Positions 14,558 to 24,312 of a stretch of DNA of 64,000 bases are shown here, one piece after another. Every line of letters begins with the position of its first letter. The first letter of the stretch is position 1. The stretch lies in NCBI RefSeq assembly GCF_033546935.1, contig NZ_CP137854.1:3100001-3164000 (forward strand). Reading direction: 5' to 3'. Below the pieces are notes generated by a model, which did no database searches, was not told the DNA's origin, and saw only the letters and a list, made by a program, of their open reading frames with translations. Made by a program: the position numbers and the translations under genes. The stretch is from Xylophilus sp. GOD-11R (lineage in GTDB: Bacteria; Pseudomonadota; Gammaproteobacteria; Burkholderiales; Burkholderiaceae_C).

Positions 14558-17500
14558 CAGGCGGCCGTCCTGGCGCCCGGACAGCGGAAGCCCCGCAGCC
14601 AGGGCACCGCCGGCGCGAAGCCCTGGCTGCCGCTGCCCGAGAGGTCCAGCACCGCCCGCCGTCCGTCGAAATCGAACTCGACCGCCACGTGTCCGGCAGC
14701 CGCCGTGCCGACGACCCGGCCGCGTTCCAGCAGCCGCTGCAGGGCCCACGGCCCGCTGGCCTGCAGCGTGGACGTATCCGCACGGATGCGCGGAGAGGCG
14801 GTCAGCTCGGCCGAGGCACCACCGCGCGGCCCGGGCCAGGCAATCGCCCAGCCCTGGACCGGTCCGTGGGCATAACGCTGGCCCTGTCCGTCGAAGTCCA
14901 TGGACAGCTCGGTGATCGACGGATCCAGCTCGGAAACCTTGACCTCGGCCTGCCAGCCCAGGCGGCGGCCACCGTCGCGGAAAAAGGCGTCGCGGATCTG
15001 CGCGGCACGCCGAAAAACCTCCAGATCCGGACCGCTCTCGGCCAGCAGGCGCAGCAATTCGCCGGTCAGCGTGGGGGCGGCGACACCCGACGCCGGTGCC
15101 GACGCTTGTGCGCCGCCCGGTGCGGCAGCACCGGCCACCCAGGGCGGCGGCGGCGACGCGGCCGATGCCGGCTCGCGGTAGCGCCAGGGCCGCTGGCTCA
15201 ACTCGACATAAGGCAGCAGGTTCTTCACGAAGTAGTCGTCGAAACTGCCGCCGGCGGCGAACAGCAGCTGGAAGTCTTCCGCACCGACCTCGGCCGTTCC
15301 CGGACCATCGGCGACGAAGGGATAGCGCCCATCCACCGCACGGCGGCAGGGTTCGGTCACCTGCAGCGCGAGCAGGCCGTTGATGCGGTCGAGCTGCAAC
15401 CGTGCCTGCTGGCGCAGCACGGCCTGTGCGCCTTCGGCCACGCGTCCCGCCCCGGCGGTGCCCAGTCCGAGCAACACCGCCCGCAGGGGTGCGGGCAGGC
15501 GCTGGGCCTCCAGCCGCAGGCGAGTGCCGACCTCGGTGACGCCGGCCGGCACCGCGCCGCCGCTCAGGGCCGCGTCGGCCACCAGCAAGGCGGTGTAGTA
15601 CTCGTTGACCAGGCCGGTGACGAGCTCGAGCGCGGGCGCTCGAGCAGCGGCACCCGCGGGCGGAGACTGGGCATCGACCCGGCCGGTCACCACCTCGCGC
15701 AACGACGCGAACCGATCGTCCACCTCGAGCCGCTCCATGCGGGCATGCACCCCGGCCGACGGATCCGACCCGACGTCCGCCGCCGCGCGGGTGACATCCG
15801 CAGCGATCCCGGACACCGCCGCATGGGGTCCGGCGGACGATGGTTCCGGCGGCGCGGTCGACGGGGTCGGCAGGGACGCGGACAGGGACGCGCCGAGCGT
15901 GGTCTCGCGGGCGGCGGCGCGGGCCAGCCGGGTGATCGGGGAGTCGGGCGCGGCCAGTTGCCGCATCAGGTTGAGGTCGAAAGCCAGGTTGGCTCCGCCG
16001 ATCGGTCGAACGTCGTCCAGGAACTCGATCCAGCGCGCGGCATATTCCTGCAGGTACTGGCGACGTACCTCGTCGGCCAGCGCCTGCGTTTCCGCCTGGA
16101 CGACAGCGGCGGTCGTGGCTTCGACCCGGCGCCTCCCCATCACCCAGGCGTCGTCCTGTGCGCCCGCGGCGATCAAGGCATCCACCCGCGGCGACCACAC
16201 GCGCCGATAGCCTTCATGGGTGAACAGACCGGGCACGCCCTGCTCCATCGCCGCGCCGGAAGCCCGGGCGAACAGCGTGCCGGCCTGCGGCCCGACCGCG
16301 CTGACCAGCGAAAAATCGGCCGGTGCCTGGCTGGTCAACTGCATCTTGGCGCGTTCGTAGAGCCGCGTTGCCGACACTTCGGTGTCGAGCCATTCACGGG
16401 CCTCCCGCACCAGGGCCGCATCGGACACGCCCGCCGAGCGAACCGGCCGTTCGCCGGAGAACAGCGCCTGCAGGTGCTGCAGCATGATCGCCCGCCCGCC
16501 GAAGGTGACCGCCAGGCCGTCGGCTGCCTGCCAGTCCTGGGCCACCCAGGCGCGTAGGTCGGCGGCCGCGTAGCGCGACGAATCGAACAGCATGAGGTAG
16601 ACGCGAAGGGTTTCGTAGGCGGCGCGAGCGTCCTCGGCGTCGAGTGCCTGGTTCAGGCGCTGCTCCATGCGGGTGGTGACACCCGGCAACAGCAGGTGCT
16701 GCTGCATCGACGCGTAGATGCGCCCGGCCGCCTGCTGCGCGACGTCGCCGCGGTAGAGCCCGAATCGCCACGACCAGGCCGGGCGCTCCAGGTCCAGGCC
16801 GGCGTGGCGCGGCAAGGCGCCAGCGGCGTCCAGCAGGTCGGGAAGAAGCTGCGGCGCCCGAAATTGAGCCAATGCATCGTGCATCTGCACACGTAAGGGC
16901 CCGGCCCGCATGGCAACCGCTTCAAGGTAGGCCGTGTTGAGCCGGTGGGCCGTGCGCATGCCGGCGAGCAGCCACAGCAGCGCCAGCAGCACCAGCGCAT
17001 GGCCCAGCCATCCCACCACGCGCAGCCGCGCTTCCAGCCGCAGGTTCGGACGCACCAAGTGCGATTCAGGAAACACGACGCGTCGCAGCAGATCACCCAG
17101 GAAATAGCCGCGCTGCACCAGCAACGATCTCCCTGCCGCCCCGGAATCGCCGGTCGGCCGGCCGGCCTCGCTATCGGCGGTGGACGCTGGCGCTGGCGCG
17201 GGCGCGGACCCGGGCCTGGCCGCCGGCCCGGCCACGCGGGCCATCAGGCGCGACAGCACGCTGGCCGCCTCCACCCCCGGGGCGACGCCCGCGTCGACCA
17301 CCTCGATCGTCTGGGCTGCGCTGCAGAGATAGACCCCGCGCAACAGGCTGCCCGTCGCGGTCGCATCGAATGGCGAGTCGACGAAAGTCTCGGCCAGCAA
17401 CGCGCGCAAACGCGGCGCCAGGCCTTGCACCTCGTGGGGCAGCCGGTACAGGCGTTGCCGCCGGCCGGGCTCGAACTCTTCCTGCAGCCGGGCCGCGACA

Positions 17501-18759
17501 CCCGCGGACACCCGCTCCTGCAAGGCGCTCCACTCCGCGTCCACCGCCTGCTCCAGCCGGGCTGCCGACGCACCCGTCGCGCCCTCACCGCGCGATTGCC
17601 AGCCTCGACGGCCATGGCCGGTCCACGGTAGCGTGAAGCCCCAGACCTGCGCGCGGGCCTCGCTGGTCAGCGACCCGAAATACTCGGTGAAGCCATGGAG
17701 CACGTCGGCCTTGCTCAGCAGCACATAGACCGGAAAGCGTACGCCGAGCTCTTCGCGCGCTTCCTCGAGGCGGCTGCGCATGTCGGCAGCGATCTCGCGG
17801 ATGGCCGCGGGGTCCGACGCGGCCAGCAACGCGGTGTCCACGACCAGCAAGCCGCCGTTGAGCGGTGCGCGGGGACGCAGGCTCCGCAAGAGCCGCAGCA
17901 GGCCGCGCCAGCCAGCGGCATTGACCGGGGCGTCAGCGGTGCCCTCTGCCTGCTGGCTGAACCGGCCGGCGGTGTCCACCAGAACGGCATCATGGGTGAA
18001 CCACCAGCCGCAGGTTGCCGTGGCGATTCTTTCGGCGGCCAGCGAACCCGGCAGTTCGGGCGGCGCTGGGAACTGCAGGCCGGCATTGCGCAGCGCCGAA
18101 GTCTTGCCGGCACCCGGGCCGCCCACCAGCAGGAACCACGGCAGTTCATAGCGTCGCCGACCACCTGTCGGCACGCCGTGCCACCCGCGCTCGCCAGACC
18201 GCATGCGGCGCAGTCGTGCCATCGCGCGCCGGGCGACGGTTCGCATCGACTGGAGGTCGGCATGCGCCGGCGGCAGCTCGGGCCTGGGTCCGGGCAGCCA
18301 ATCCAGCCGACTGCCATCGGCCTGGATCGCGCGGAGCGCACGCCACACCACCACCAGGGCGTAGGCCAGCAGCACGGCACCCACGATGGCCGCGCGCACG
18401 CCGACCGAGAGCAGCGGATGAACGCCACCGACGGACCACCATGGCCCGAGCGTCCAGACCAGCGATGCCGCCGCCAGCACCGCCGCCGGCCATCGCAAGG
18501 CGCTCACCAGCGCCAGCAGCGCGGTGGCGATCACTGCCGCCATCACGGCGAGCCGCGCGCCTTCGCCTTCGAGCGGCCGCCAGATGCCGATGGCCAACGA
18601 GGGCCCGAACACCCACACCGCCACGCACGCCACGACCACCAACAGCAACCAGGCCGTGGTGCGGCTCCACAGCCCTTCGAAAAATGTCCTCATCACGACC
18701 CTCGACCCCTGCTCGTTGTTCTTCGGCGCTTCGCCCGCCGGCGGAGGCAAGCCGCTCAC
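14557..18759 (-). CDS. tssM: T6SS inner-membrane protein TssM (IcmF family)
   Basis: TssM is the large membrane-complex subunit that bridges TssL in the inner membrane and TssJ in the outer membrane. The 1400-residue product has N-terminal hydrophobic segments (about residues 36-58, 70-105 and 122-139), a P-loop GGPGAGKTS at 213-221 in its cytoplasmic NTPase-like domain, a further membrane span near 577-600 and a long periplasmic C-terminal region. An Ala/Pro/Ser-rich linker interrupts the periplasmic part around the ASLSASLPTPSTAPPEP segment. Length is above the usual 1150-1300. The start at 18759 overlaps the tssL stop; an alternative ATG lies 22 codons in. The stop shares a base with the TagK-like gene. 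Confidence 0.95.
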   Translation of the reverse strand: MSGLPPPAGEAPKNNEQGSRVVMRTFFEGLWSRTTAWLLLVVVACVAVWVFGPSLAIGIWRPLEGEGARLAVMAAVIATALLALVSALRWPAAVLAAASLVWTLGPWWSVGGVHPLLSVGVRAAIVGAVLLAYALVVVWRALRAIQADGSRLDWLPGPRPELPPAHADLQSMRTVARRAMARLRRMRSGERGWHGVPTGGRRRYELPWFLLVGGPGAGKTSALRNAGLQFPAPPELPGSLAAERIATATCGWWFTHDAVLVDTAGRFSQQAEGTADAPVNAAGWRGLLRLLRSLRPRAPLNGGLLVVDTALLAASDPAAIREIAADMRSRLEEAREELGVRFPVYVLLSKADVLHGFTEYFGSLTSEARAQVWGFTLPWTGHGRRGWQSRGEGATGASAARLEQAVDAEWSALQERVSAGVAARLQEEFEPGRRQRLYRLPHEVQGLAPRLRALLAETFVDSPFDATATGSLLRGVYLCSAAQTIEVVDAGVAPGVEAASVLSRLMARVAGPAARPGSAPAPAPASTADSEAGRPTGDSGAAGRSLLVQRGYFLGDLLRRVVFPESHLVRPNLRLEARLRVVGWLGHALVLLALLWLLAGMRTAHRLNTAYLEAVAMRAGPLRVQMHDALAQFRAPQLLPDLLDAAGALPRHAGLDLERPAWSWRFGLYRGDVAQQAAGRIYASMQQHLLLPGVTTRMEQRLNQALDAEDARAAYETLRVYLMLFDSSRYAAADLRAWVAQDWQAADGLAVTFGGRAIMLQHLQALFSGERPVRSAGVSDAALVREAREWLDTEVSATRLYERAKMQLTSQAPADFSLVSAVGPQAGTLFARASGAAMEQGVPGLFTHEGYRRVWSPRVDALIAAGAQDDAWVMGRRRVEATTAAVVQAETQALADEVRRQYLQEYAARWIEFLDDVRPIGGANLAFDLNLMRQLAAPDSPITRLARAAARETTLGASLSASLPTPSTAPPEPSSAGPHAAVSGIAADVTRAAADVGSDPSAGVHARMERLEVDDRFASLREVVTGRVDAQSPPAGAAARAPALELVTGLVNEYYTALLVADAALSGGAVPAGVTEVGTRLRLEAQRLPAPLRAVLLGLGTAGAGRVAEGAQAVLRQQARLQLDRINGLLALQVTEPCRRAVDGRYPFVADGPGTAEVGAEDFQLLFAAGGSFDDYFVKNLLPYVELSQRPWRYREPASAASPPPPWVAGAAAPGGAQASAPASGVAAPTLTGELLRLLAESGPDLEVFRRAAQIRDAFFRDGGRRLGWQAEVKVSELDPSITELSMDFDGQGQRYAHGPVQGWAIAWPGPRGGASAELTASPRIRADTSTLQASGPWALQRLLERGRVVGTAAAGHVAVEFDFDGRRAVLDLSGSGSQGFAPAVPWLRGFRCPGARTAA

Positions 18760-20102
18760 CGCCCGGCCCTCACCTGCAGTTCCACCCGCCTGTTGGCGGC
18801 CCGGCCGGGCCAGGTGGCGTTGTCACCCACGGGCCTGGCATCGCCCGCGCCTTCCACCTGCACCGTCACCGGCGCACCCTTCAGGGCCGGCGCCAGCGCC
18901 TGCGCGACCGATTGCGCCCGTGCCCGCGACAAGGCGGCGTTGTCGGCGAATTGCGGCGTGGCGATCGCGAGGTTGTCGCTGTGCCCCGTCACGGTCACCG
19001 ACAGCGGCTGCTGAGCTGCCAGCCGGGCGATTTCTTCGGCGACCCGGCTCACCGGCGCCAACGCCTTGGCCGCCAGCCGGGCCTGGCCGGGCGCGAACAT
19101 CGCGTCGCCCGCGAAGGTGACCGTGCTGGTGCCGTCCGGCGCGTCGACCACCGCCACGCGTCCTGCCGAGACGTCGTCCTTCAACAGCTCCACCAGTCGC
19201 ACCGGACGACGCTCGGGCGCGCGCAGCGCGGCGATCTCGTCGAGCCGGTCCACCACCGTGTCGGTGCGGTGCTGCAGGTCGCGCTGCAGCGACACGAAAT
19301 AGCCGAGTGCGGCCACCGTGCCCAGCAGCAGGCTGCACCACACCGGAACGCGGCGCGGCAAGCGGAAGCGACGGCGCGATACCCCGCGCCAGTGGGGCGA
19401 GAGTTCATGCGGCACCGGCGGGCGACGTTCGGCCACCAGGGTGTGGAGCCGATGCCGGATGCCGTCGTGCTTGCGCCGGCCGTCGGGATCCAGCCGATAG
19501 GGGCCTTCGAAGCCGAGGCTGGCGATGTGATGCAGCACCTCCAGCACGTCCACGTGTTCGTCGGGCTGGGCGGCCAGCCGGCCGATGAGCAGAAACACTT
19601 TCTCGCCGCCATTGCCCTCCTGGTGGAAGGCGTGCAGCAACGAGCGCCCGGACCACGGGCCGAGCGCGGCGCCGCTGCCGCCACCCCAGGTGTGCAGGTT
19701 GGCTGCTTCGTCGAGCGCGGTGCACAGCGAGAAACGCACCGCCAGCATGTGGTCACGGCGCAGGTTGGCCCGCTCGCACAGGCGGGTGAAGATGTGCAAT
19801 TCGCGGGTCAGCAGTTCGTGCAGGGCCGACACGCCGGTAGCCGGCAGGTGCCGGGGCACCGCGCAGCCGATGTCGGCCAAGGCGCGCAGGAGCATGCCGG
19901 CTGCGGCGAGGAAGGCGTTGCCACCTTGGGTCTGGGCATGCAGGATAAGGGCGAGCCGTTCGTCGTCGGGTGGGCCGGAGTCCAGGGATTCGCGCGTGGC
20001 GCCGTGTTCGTGAGTGGACGTGCTGCCCGCGTCGGCAGGTCGAGTTGTTTTAGCGGGTGGACGGGATGGGAAGAGCGAGAAGGTCTCTGCGGTGACAGTC
20101 AT
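18756..20102 (-). CDS. tssL: T6SS protein TssL with OmpA-like C-terminal domain
   Basis: TssL (DotU) sits in the inner membrane and forms the membrane complex with TssM and TssJ. The 448-residue protein has the DotU region (FSLCTALDEAANLHTWGG, LLHAFHQEGNGGEKVFLL, GFEGPYR), one transmembrane helix near residues 250-272 and a periplasmic OmpA-like peptidoglycan-binding domain at the C-terminus (TVTGHSDN, then ANRRVELQVRA). This is the extended form of TssL, so no separate TagL anchor is needed. The start at 20102 follows the stop of an immunity gene by 115 bp; the first ~45 residues are poorly conserved. The stop overlaps the tssM start. Confidence 0.93.
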   Translation of the reverse strand: MTVTAETFSLFPSRPPAKTTRPADAGSTSTHEHGATRESLDSGPPDDERLALILHAQTQGGNAFLAAAGMLLRALADIGCAVPRHLPATGVSALHELLTRELHIFTRLCERANLRRDHMLAVRFSLCTALDEAANLHTWGGGSGAALGPWSGRSLLHAFHQEGNGGEKVFLLIGRLAAQPDEHVDVLEVLHHIASLGFEGPYRLDPDGRRKHDGIRHRLHTLVAERRPPVPHELSPHWRGVSRRRFRLPRRVPVWCSLLLGTVAALGYFVSLQRDLQHRTDTVVDRLDEIAALRAPERRPVRLVELLKDDVSAGRVAVVDAPDGTSTVTFAGDAMFAPGQARLAAKALAPVSRVAEEIARLAAQQPLSVTVTGHSDNLAIATPQFADNAALSRARAQSVAQALAPALKGAPVTVQVEGAGDARPVGDNATWPGRAANRRVELQVRAGR

Positions 20103-20217
20103 TGGTAGCAGGATGAAAACATCAGTGAGAGTTCGCGGAAGTGCCCGACAAGTCGGAGGAATACGGTGTGCAGGGTTGCCCGGCAAAGCTCGGGAGCGAA
20201 CGGCAAAGCCCAAAAAG

Positions 20218-20745
20218 TCAGTCGGGCTCTGGTGGTGGCACGGTCGCGGTCGGCGCGATCGCGTGACCAGGGTTGAGAACTCCCACTTGCGACACCACCA
20301 CACGTACCTCGTCGTTGGCAAAGAAATGCACGTAGAGATTGCCAATGGCGGTGTAGGGCAGGATGGCCGTGGTCTTCTCGATCCAGTTGTCTTCGCCCTT
20401 GATGGGACGATTCCAGCGAACCTTGACCTTCATGCCCGGCGTCCAGGTCAGGGGCACCTGATAGCCCGCCAGCACCAGGCCGCAGTTGCCGCTGCCGCCC
20501 CAGATCATTCGCCGACTGAACTGGCCGTACACCGGCTCCTGTACGGAGAAGCTGTAGATGTAGCCAGCCCCGTGGCCGTAGCAGCTGATGCTGACGGGGA
20601 AGGTCGGGACTTCCTCAGATCTGCGCTTGGCTTCCCTTGCTCGCAGTCTCTGCTGCTGTGCCGACTCCTCGGGCGTCAACACCCTCGGCGGCGCGCCGCA
20701 CGCAGCCAGCACAACGATGACGGGTAGGCAGACAAGCCACTTCAT
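20218..20745 (-). CDS. Tle1-type immunity lipoprotein downstream of tle1-2 (DUF3304-like)
   Basis: This 175-residue predicted lipoprotein has the signal peptide MKWLVCLPVIVVLAAC with a canonical LAAC lipobox. It shares the family pattern: VSISCYGHG, YIYSFSVQEPVYGQFSRRM, TWTPGMKVKVRWNRPIKGEDNWIEK and HFFANDEVRVVVSQ. It is more distant from copies A-D than they are from each other. The ATG at 20745 overlaps the stop of the second tle1 gene (ATGA), so it is the expected cognate immunity protein. Neutralising activity is inferred. Confidence 0.8.
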   Translation of the reverse strand: MKWLVCLPVIVVLAACGAPPRVLTPEESAQQQRLRAREAKRRSEEVPTFPVSISCYGHGAGYIYSFSVQEPVYGQFSRRMIWGGSGNCGLVLAGYQVPLTWTPGMKVKVRWNRPIKGEDNWIEKTTAILPYTAIGNLYVHFFANDEVRVVVSQVGVLNPGHAIAPTATVPPPEPD

Positions 20746-22889
20746 GGCTTCTTGCCCTCGAATACCGCGCGCTCCAACAGGTACCCGCCTGGTTCACGCC
20801 GCCTGTCGGTTATCACCCTCACGACGTTCTCGGTAAAACCCTCCGGGATCGTGCTGGCGTCTTCGTCGGTCTGCAGCGGGAACAGGCGGGCCGCGCGTTC
20901 CTGCTCACCCGGATCGAAGACCGAAATTTTTTCAAAGACTTTCTGTTCCTGCTCTCGGTCCCATCGGGTTTGGGCATCTACGCCAAGCTGTCGTCTTCGA
21001 AGCAGCCGCCATTCGATCGCGTCACTCAGCACCTTGTCATGCCGGATGGCCGCCTCATAGTTGTCATACACCTGCCGCTGGTAAGGCGCCAGACTCTGCG
21101 GTCCCTTGGAGTGGGCCTGCTCCACGATCTTCAGCAGCTTCTCGGCCATCTCTTCCTGCGTGGTGAACCCGACCAGATAGAAGCCGGCGAGCGAGTCATG
21201 GACCTGGAAGGCCAGCAGCGGGATATGCCCCTGGCTCAGCACGTGCGGGCCTTTGAATTGGTCCAGCGCCCAGGCGATAGCCTCGTCGTCCGGGCTGTTG
21301 GGGTACGGGAAAAGACGGCGCGGCCACAGGTTGCTGTGGCCGACGTACTCCGGGGGCACCTCGCGCGGCCACGGCACGCCGTCGCTGGCCTTGGTGCCGT
21401 GAGGCTCGAGCAGGGCCTCGCGGCGCTGGTCCAGCAGCGCCATGTCGCCGCTGAGCAGCCGGTTGTAGCTCGCGATGTCCTGGTAGTCCTGGCCCCCGAC
21501 CGGCAGCTTCAGGTCGATGGTCAGCAGGTCATGCATGTCGACGGGATGGCGATACTTGCGCCGGAAGCTCAGGTACATGCGCCGGTGCTGGCGCATCAGG
21601 GCCTGGAAGTCGCCGCTCTGGCCCATGTGGGGGGCATGCCTGCCTTCGCGCAACTCCCAGTCGGTGGCGGTGGTGCCCATGTAGTTGTTCCAGTTCGTCA
21701 CCAGGCTGGGCAGGATGGCGTAGTCGCGCCTCAGTCGTTCATCCATCACGAACCATTCGGCCAGTGGCACGTCCCAGATGCGGGCCTGGCGATGCATCAG
21801 GCACAGCGGAATCTGCGAGACCAGCAAGGCCTCGCCCGGGCTGCGGCCTTGGGTGCCGGGCAGGTAGCCGCCGCCCACGTCGGAATGCACGCCGGGGCAG
21901 ATGATTTCGTCGACGTTCTCGCCGTGCACCCGGGTCAGCGGAAAATTGAGCCGCTGCTCGTGCGCGGCGACAAAGTGCACCGTGCGACGCACGATGGCCG
22001 GCAGCGGCTTGTTGAGCACCTCGTCGGCCCAGGCGAAGTGGCCATCGGCGAAGGCGAAGGCCGGGCCGAGGACGCGGTGGGCCGAATGGGAAAGGCCCAC
22101 CGAGGCGACCGATTCGAACAGGCCCAGAAAGCCGATCTCCACCGGCATGCCGGCAAGGCCGCCGCCCTGCTGCAGGTCGTCGAGCCAGTGGCAGAACGCC
22201 CGGGCCTGGGTCGCGCCCCGGGAGAAGCCGAAGACGTTGACGCGGATGAACGGGATGTGGGGCCGGGGCCGGTCGTACTTGGCGCGCGCCATGCTCGTTT
22301 GCAGTTCGGCGTTGAGGCGCTGCATCCAGGCGCGGCGGGTTTCTCGGGCGCGTTCGCTGGGCACTTCGCTGTCGGTCTGGATGCCCTCGACCACGCAGCG
22401 GGTGTAGTCGTGCAGCTTGGCGGTGATGGCTCCGGGCTGCAGCAGGGGGATCTGGTTGCTGAAGGCCATGTGAACCGCATTGACGACCTCCAGCACGGCG
22501 AAAAGGATGCGCGCCGCGCCACCGGCCGCCATCGCCTTGCCTTCCATGGCTTCCCGCCACTCGCCTGCGGGTTCGAACCGGGTGCCCAGGCCGGACACGT
22601 AAATGGCGTAGTGCCCCTGCCGGTGCATCGCCGCGTTCTCCGACGTCATCGAGAAGTGCGCGTTGAACAGCCGCACGACGTTCGTATGTCCACGGTGCGG
22701 CTCATCGCGCTCCCGGTTGTTGTTGGTTCCGTCGAAGAACACGCCGATGTAGAGCGGTATGTCGCAGTGCGGCGGTCTCTTGCAATGCCGCAATCCCACG
22801 GCGTGGCCGCAATCCTTGGGAGTGAGATTCATGATGCTTTCTGCATCGCCTTCGATGACCAGCGGTGCGCTGCGAACGAGGGTCGGCAT
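20742..22889 (-). CDS. Tle1-family T6SS phospholipase effector 2 (DUF2235)
   Basis: This 715-residue paralogue of effector 1 has the same architecture: IGVFFDGTNNN at residues 48-58, the nucleophile motif GFSRG at 221-225 (Ser223) and VHSDVGGGYLPG further on. The shared offsets support the start at 22889, which also shares a base with the stop of the upstream immunity gene (TGATG); a second ATG lies at codon 20. The C-terminus ends with RVITDRRREPGGYLLERAVFEG, matching the conserved tail of effector 1. No signal peptide is present. Together with the intact DUF4123 gene and vgrG just upstream, it forms a complete effector module. Cleavage of membrane phospholipids in rival cells is inferred from the Tle1 family. 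Confidence 0.88.
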   Translation of the reverse strand: MPTLVRSAPLVIEGDAESIMNLTPKDCGHAVGLRHCKRPPHCDIPLYIGVFFDGTNNNRERDEPHRGHTNVVRLFNAHFSMTSENAAMHRQGHYAIYVSGLGTRFEPAGEWREAMEGKAMAAGGAARILFAVLEVVNAVHMAFSNQIPLLQPGAITAKLHDYTRCVVEGIQTDSEVPSERARETRRAWMQRLNAELQTSMARAKYDRPRPHIPFIRVNVFGFSRGATQARAFCHWLDDLQQGGGLAGMPVEIGFLGLFESVASVGLSHSAHRVLGPAFAFADGHFAWADEVLNKPLPAIVRRTVHFVAAHEQRLNFPLTRVHGENVDEIICPGVHSDVGGGYLPGTQGRSPGEALLVSQIPLCLMHRQARIWDVPLAEWFVMDERLRRDYAILPSLVTNWNNYMGTTATDWELREGRHAPHMGQSGDFQALMRQHRRMYLSFRRKYRHPVDMHDLLTIDLKLPVGGQDYQDIASYNRLLSGDMALLDQRREALLEPHGTKASDGVPWPREVPPEYVGHSNLWPRRLFPYPNSPDDEAIAWALDQFKGPHVLSQGHIPLLAFQVHDSLAGFYLVGFTTQEEMAEKLLKIVEQAHSKGPQSLAPYQRQVYDNYEAAIRHDKVLSDAIEWRLLRRRQLGVDAQTRWDREQEQKVFEKISVFDPGEQERAARLFPLQTDEDASTIPEGFTENVVRVITDRRREPGGYLLERAVFEGKKP

Positions 22890-23407
22890 CAGGCTGGCTC
22901 CGCAGTTGGCACGGTGGCGCTGAACGCCAGCGGATGGTTCGGGCTTTCCGCGTAGTGGTTGGTGACGACCACACGTACTTCGTAGCCGGGGACGCATTGC
23001 ACGACCAACATCCCGACTTCTTTGTCGCGAGAAATCGAGGTCGTCTTCTCTATCGATGGCCTGGCATCGGGCATCCACCGCACCTCGGTCTTCATGCCGG
23101 GCGTCCAGGTCTTGGGAATCGTGGAATCTGCGAGCCCCGTTTCGCCGCAATTTGGCGCGAAGATCATTCGTCGGCTGACGTGCCCACCTAGGGGCTCCCG
23201 CACGGCATAGCTGTGGATGTAGCCGACGTTGCCATGGCCGGTGCAGCCCGTGTCCACATAAGCCCCTGGTAATTCTTCGGTCATGCGCTTCTCCGCCCAG
23301 AGTTCCGGTTCCTGGCGATATGCCCTCTCCTCCAGGGTCGTCGACCTCGGCGGTGCGGCGCATTCGCCAAGAGCCAATACGGCACCTATCGCCATCAAGC
23401 TTTTCAT
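22889..23407 (-). CDS. Tle1-type immunity lipoprotein upstream of tle1-2 (DUF3304-like)
   Basis: This 172-residue protein belongs to the same family as the other immunity lipoproteins (DTGCTGHGNVGYIHSYAVRE, TWTPGMKTEVRW, YEVRVVVTNHYAESPNHP). The signal peptide MKSLMAIGAVLALGEC places Glu just before the cysteine, an atypical lipobox, so lipidation is less certain than in the other copies. Its ATG overlaps the stop of the DUF4123 gene and its stop shares a base with the tle1-2 start. Having immunity genes on both sides of the lipase matches the arrangement at the other module. Confidence 0.76.
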   Translation of the reverse strand: MKSLMAIGAVLALGECAAPPRSTTLEERAYRQEPELWAEKRMTEELPGAYVDTGCTGHGNVGYIHSYAVREPLGGHVSRRMIFAPNCGETGLADSTIPKTWTPGMKTEVRWMPDARPSIEKTTSISRDKEVGMLVVQCVPGYEVRVVVTNHYAESPNHPLAFSATVPTAEPA

Positions 23408-24312
23408 GCCAGCCTCCCTGCCTGTTCTCGCAGCCAGAACTCGGCCGCCAACGGATCGGACATCTGCAAGGCAGTGACGCCGAGCTGACGGCGCCTACGC
23501 AAATCCTGCAGATCGCAACGGTCGAGCAGAGCCAGCAGCCTGCTTGCCCGGTGGTGCAACTCCACCGCGCTCGTGCCCGCGCCAAGTGCGGCTTTGTCGC
23601 GCACCGCAGCACACAGCACCTCGTCGGCCTCGGCCGTCTCCATATAGGTCTTGAAAGCCCGGTCGGTGATCAGCCCGGGACCCGCCGACACCGCAGGCGG
23701 ATCGGCCGAGCCAGCGGTGCCGGCCCAGCTGTGCAGCCCGCCATCACGACCGATGAGGTGCCAAGCCGCGAAGCCGGCGCGCAGTTGCGTCTCGGCTTGC
23801 GGTCCGAGCGCCCGGACGAGTGCTGGCAGGAGGATTGGATCGGCCATTCGAACCACCATCGATAGGCCGTCTTCGGTACGGGCTTCGGCGAAAGCGGCCA
23901 GATGGCTTTGCAAGGCGCGCGGGTGCAGCGGCGTCTGGAGGAAGCTGAGCATGGGCCGACCGTTGCAGCGGGCGAGCAGCGGTGTGACGTCTGCCTGGGT
24001 GAGCTCCCACAGAAAGAGGCCGTATTCCTCCGCCGCTTCCAGTCGGGTGCCGGCATAAATCGGACGGACGGCAGACGCGAGCTGCCTGCTCTGCGCGAGC
24101 AGTTCGAGGCCAAATGCGGGGTTGGCCGCGCCGTCGATCAGGGCGTGCATGCCATGCGCGGCGTCTCCCGGTGCCGGCGCATGGACGGCCACGGCGGCCG
24201 AGAGCTGCTCGGCCAGATCGAAGGCATGGGGATCAATGCCGTAATAAGCCACTGGCCCTTCGGAGGGCCCCAGCAAAACACCATCGGCCAGGAAAGGTTT
24301 CTCGCCGCTCAT
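23404..24312 (-). CDS. DUF4123-family T6SS effector chaperone (Tap/TEC)
   Basis: DUF4123 proteins are adaptors that hold an effector and load it onto the VgrG tip. The 302-residue product shows YYGIDPHAFDLAEQ, PIYAGTRLEAAEEYGLFLWEL, RPMLSFLQTPLHPRALQSHL and the conserved LRAGFAAWHLIGRDG. The ATG at 24312 is chosen because it overlaps the stop of the 83-aa gene (ATGA) and precedes the homology; a longer frame exists but adds unrelated residues. The stop overlaps the next immunity gene. Its cargo is probably the tle1-2 product. The frameshifted gene at 9290-10181 is its paralogue, so this copy may have to serve both lipases. Confidence 0.87.
   Translation of the reverse strand: MSGEKPFLADGVLLGPSEGPVAYYGIDPHAFDLAEQLSAAVAVHAPAPGDAAHGMHALIDGAANPAFGLELLAQSRQLASAVRPIYAGTRLEAAEEYGLFLWELTQADVTPLLARCNGRPMLSFLQTPLHPRALQSHLAAFAEARTEDGLSMVVRMADPILLPALVRALGPQAETQLRAGFAAWHLIGRDGGLHSWAGTAGSADPPAVSAGPGLITDRAFKTYMETAEADEVLCAAVRDKAALGAGTSAVELHHRASRLLALLDRCDLQDLRRRRQLGVTALQMSDPLAAEFWLREQAGRLA

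Noticed and set aside
20970..22955. 661-codon + strand open frame opposite tle1-2
   Set aside because: The lipase on the other strand has clear catalytic motifs; this frame has none and is explained by codon bias.
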